In this document: positions 62,323 through 64,000 of the stretch, piece after piece
How the letters are laid out: each line of letters starts with the position of its first letter
How positions within the stretch are numbered: the stretch's first letter is position 1
Source: CAVTPD01 sp963736575
Lineage (GTDB): Bacteria; Bacteroidota; Bacteroidia; Cytophagales; JAAEPT01
Direction of reading: 5' to 3'
Assembly: GCA_963736575.1 (NCBI GenBank)
Contig: CAVTPD010000003.1
Coordinates: 1,364,001-1,428,000 of the forward strand
DNA length: 64,000 bases
Translations under genes and position numbers: made by a program
The notes under the pieces: model-generated
What the model saw: the letters and a program-made list of their open reading frames with translations, nothing else
The model's database searches: none
What the model was told of the DNA's origin: nothing

Positions 62323-64000
62323 ATGAAGGAAATTACCTTTTTAACATTGTTTTTAATGAACGCCTATTGTGCTTTATCCCAATCTAGAGTTATTGGAGGT
62401 GAAAATATTTTAATTTCAGATAAACCTTACCAGGTTTCCATTCAAAATGCAGATGGTCATTTCTGTGGTGGGGCTCTAATAGATAGCAATTGGGTGCTTA
62501 CGGGCGCACATTGCGTATACGAAAAGTTACATGGAGATTTGTTGATTTATACCGGAATTTCATCCCTTTCTAATAAAGTTTTGGGCCAACAAAAAAAGGT
62601 TAGCCAAATACTATTACATAGTAACTTCAATCTTAATTCCTTAGAAAACGATTTGGCTTTATTAAAATTAGAGTCCCCGGTTAATTTTTCTTCAACCACA
62701 AAACCTATTAATTTGGCTACCCCCGAAGACGAACAAAACCAAGTTTTAATAGCGGGTGTAGCAGCAGAAGTATCGGGTTGGGGAGATACAGAATTAGGAA
62801 CAGGTACTAGTTATCCGGATCAACTGCAAGCGGTTTCTGTTTCTATCATTTCTAATGAAAAAGCCAATGAAAAGGCTATTTACGATGGAAGAGTAAAAAA
62901 CACAAACATAGTTGCCGGCGATTTAAATGGTGGTAAAGATGCTTGCCAAGGGGATAGCGGTGGTCCGTTAACCGTAGAAAAAGAGGGTACGGATATTCTG
63001 GCCGGTATTGTGAGTTGGGGAGAAGGTTGTGCCAATGCAAATAAACCGGGTGTTTATACTAAAGTATCGGTGTATTTTAATTGGATACAGCAGCATATAC
63101 ATCCCGCTATAGCCGATTTTGAAGTTCTTCCTTTTTATCTGGTAGGAACTCCCGTGCAGGTAATAAATAATTCTGTTAATGCCAGTGAGTATCATTGGCA
63201 AGTAAAAACAGGAGATGGTGATTACACTTCTACTGAAAAAGATGGCGTATTTACTTTTGCTGATCCTGGCGAGTATGATCTTAAGCTAATTGCTAAAAAT
63301 GATTTTACTTCAGATACTATAATGAAAACAATTTCTATTTTTCGCTACAAGCATTGTGGTAGGTTAGAAAAAGAGTCTTATCCTTTAAGTGGAACCTATG
63401 CAGATGCTTCTTCGGACTATGTACTGGGCGTTTTTCAGGATTTTAAATTAGAAGATTCGGTTAACTTTTATTTAGAAGAAATGTCGTTTGGTTTAGATGT
63501 TTCCGGTATGAAAGAAAATTCTGAAAGCAGAGTTTATATAGATATTTATGATGGTAATCAGAATCTTTTAAATAATCTACAAGATGAATTTAAACCAGCT
63601 CCGGTTAACGGAATCCAAGACTATATTTTAGACAGCGCTTTGTTTTTGAAAAAAAACTTTACAATTGAATTCTGGATGGATGAGTTTTATGACAATTATG
63701 AAGGGATAGAGTTTGAAGTAGTACAATCTCCCATTTCTTCAGCTGGTTTTATAGATCCTTTTTCGGGGCAATCTTACTTTTATGAAAACGGGGATTATTA
63801 CAATTTAAACATTACGCTTAAAGGTTGCTATTTGTCTGATTTAGATGTCATGCTTTCAGAAGAAAAAGGTTTGCCCAAAAAAGAAGTTAGTCGTGTTGAC
63901 GTTTTTCCTAATCCAACAAATGGAGTACTTTCTGTAAATCAAGACGCATCAAATCAAGCCGAACTATTTTCTTCCGAAGGTAAAACCATTAAAAATTTTC
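62323..64000 (+). CDS. Secreted trypsin-like serine protease with PKD and T9SS domains (partial)
   Basis: Residues 1-20 are a signal peptide; the activation site is SRVIGGEN. The S1 protease domain (about 22-245) has catalytic His63 (LTGAHC), Asp110 (ENDLALLKL) and Ser211 (CQGDSGGP), and Asp205 in KDACQGD gives trypsin-like Lys/Arg specificity. A PKD-like module follows (about 265-325). The sequence reaches the window edge inside a T9SS-type tail (RVDVFPNPTNGVLSVNQ), so the C-terminus is missing. Secreted by the type IX system. It is divergent from the vWA gene, 264 bp apart. Confidence 0.88.
   Translation, partial: MKEITFLTLFLMNAYCALSQSRVIGGENILISDKPYQVSIQNADGHFCGGALIDSNWVLTGAHCVYEKLHGDLLIYTGISSLSNKVLGQQKKVSQILLHSNFNLNSLENDLALLKLESPVNFSSTTKPINLATPEDEQNQVLIAGVAAEVSGWGDTELGTGTSYPDQLQAVSVSIISNEKANEKAIYDGRVKNTNIVAGDLNGGKDACQGDSGGPLTVEKEGTDILAGIVSWGEGCANANKPGVYTKVSVYFNWIQQHIHPAIADFEVLPFYLVGTPVQVINNSVNASEYHWQVKTGDGDYTSTEKDGVFTFADPGEYDLKLIAKNDFTSDTIMKTISIFRYKHCGRLEKESYPLSGTYADASSDYVLGVFQDFKLEDSVNFYLEEMSFGLDVSGMKENSESRVYIDIYDGNQNLLNNLQDEFKPAPVNGIQDYILDSALFLKKNFTIEFWMDEFYDNYEGIEFEVVQSPISSAGFIDPFSGQSYFYENGDYYNLNITLKGCYLSDLDVMLSEEKGLPKKEVSRVDVFPNPTNGVLSVNQDASNQAELFSSEGKTIKNF

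Overview
The window is AT-rich DNA from a member of the Bacteroidota, most likely Flavobacteriia or a close relative. Three things point there: Por-type (T9SS) C-terminal sorting domains, a TonB-dependent receptor paired with a DUF4249 lipoprotein, and -7 boxes of the Bacteroidota form TAnnTTTG in front of several genes. No replication origin, rRNA operon or CRISPR array was seen.

Region 1 (1-14.4 kb, minus strand). The end of a cation:proton antiporter is followed by a complete ATP-dependent urea-use operon. Read in transcription order it is outer-membrane porin, urtA, urtB, urtC, urtD, urtE, allophanate hydrolase, urea carboxylase. It would bring urea across both membranes and split it to ammonia and CO2 through allophanate, without a nickel urease. 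Its divergent control region carries four TACGTA boxes.

Region 2 (14.7-26.4 kb). A tight cluster encodes exported rhodanese, a membrane di-iron hydroxylase and a second exported rhodanese, preceded by a perfect TGTGA-N6-TCACA palindrome. Then come a tripartite RND efflux operon, a Crp/Fnr regulator, a DUF3347 lipoprotein, a second porin and several small proteins.

Region 3 (26.5-36.5 kb). This is a stress or survival block: tiny conserved proteins, an AraC-type regulator, two GH130 enzymes with two GT4 glycosyltransferases (possible intracellular mannoside metabolism), CbpA/CbpM chaperones, a ribosome hibernation-like factor and a DUF2892 protein. Variants of the same TGTGA-N6-TAAC/TAAA motif recur in front of most of these units, which suggests one Crp/Fnr-type regulon.

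Region 4 (37-42.4 kb). This is a variable island. It has an XRE regulator and an all-in-one restriction-modification gene broken by three frameshifts within about 450 bp. Next come a 3' remnant of an N-ATPase gamma gene fused to a truncated GIY-YIG gene, then a tandem array of initiator tRNA genes interleaved with GIY-YIG nuclease ORFs and a partial tRNA copy.

Region 5 (42.4-51.4 kb). Housekeeping genes era, der, a SprT-like protease, a methyltransferase and prfA, then a lipoprotein / TonB receptor / DUF4249 operon.

Region 6 (51.4-64 kb). Large secreted proteins: two with nearly identical T9SS tails, a von Willebrand A protein that is a paralogue of one of them, and a trypsin-like protease cut by the window edge.
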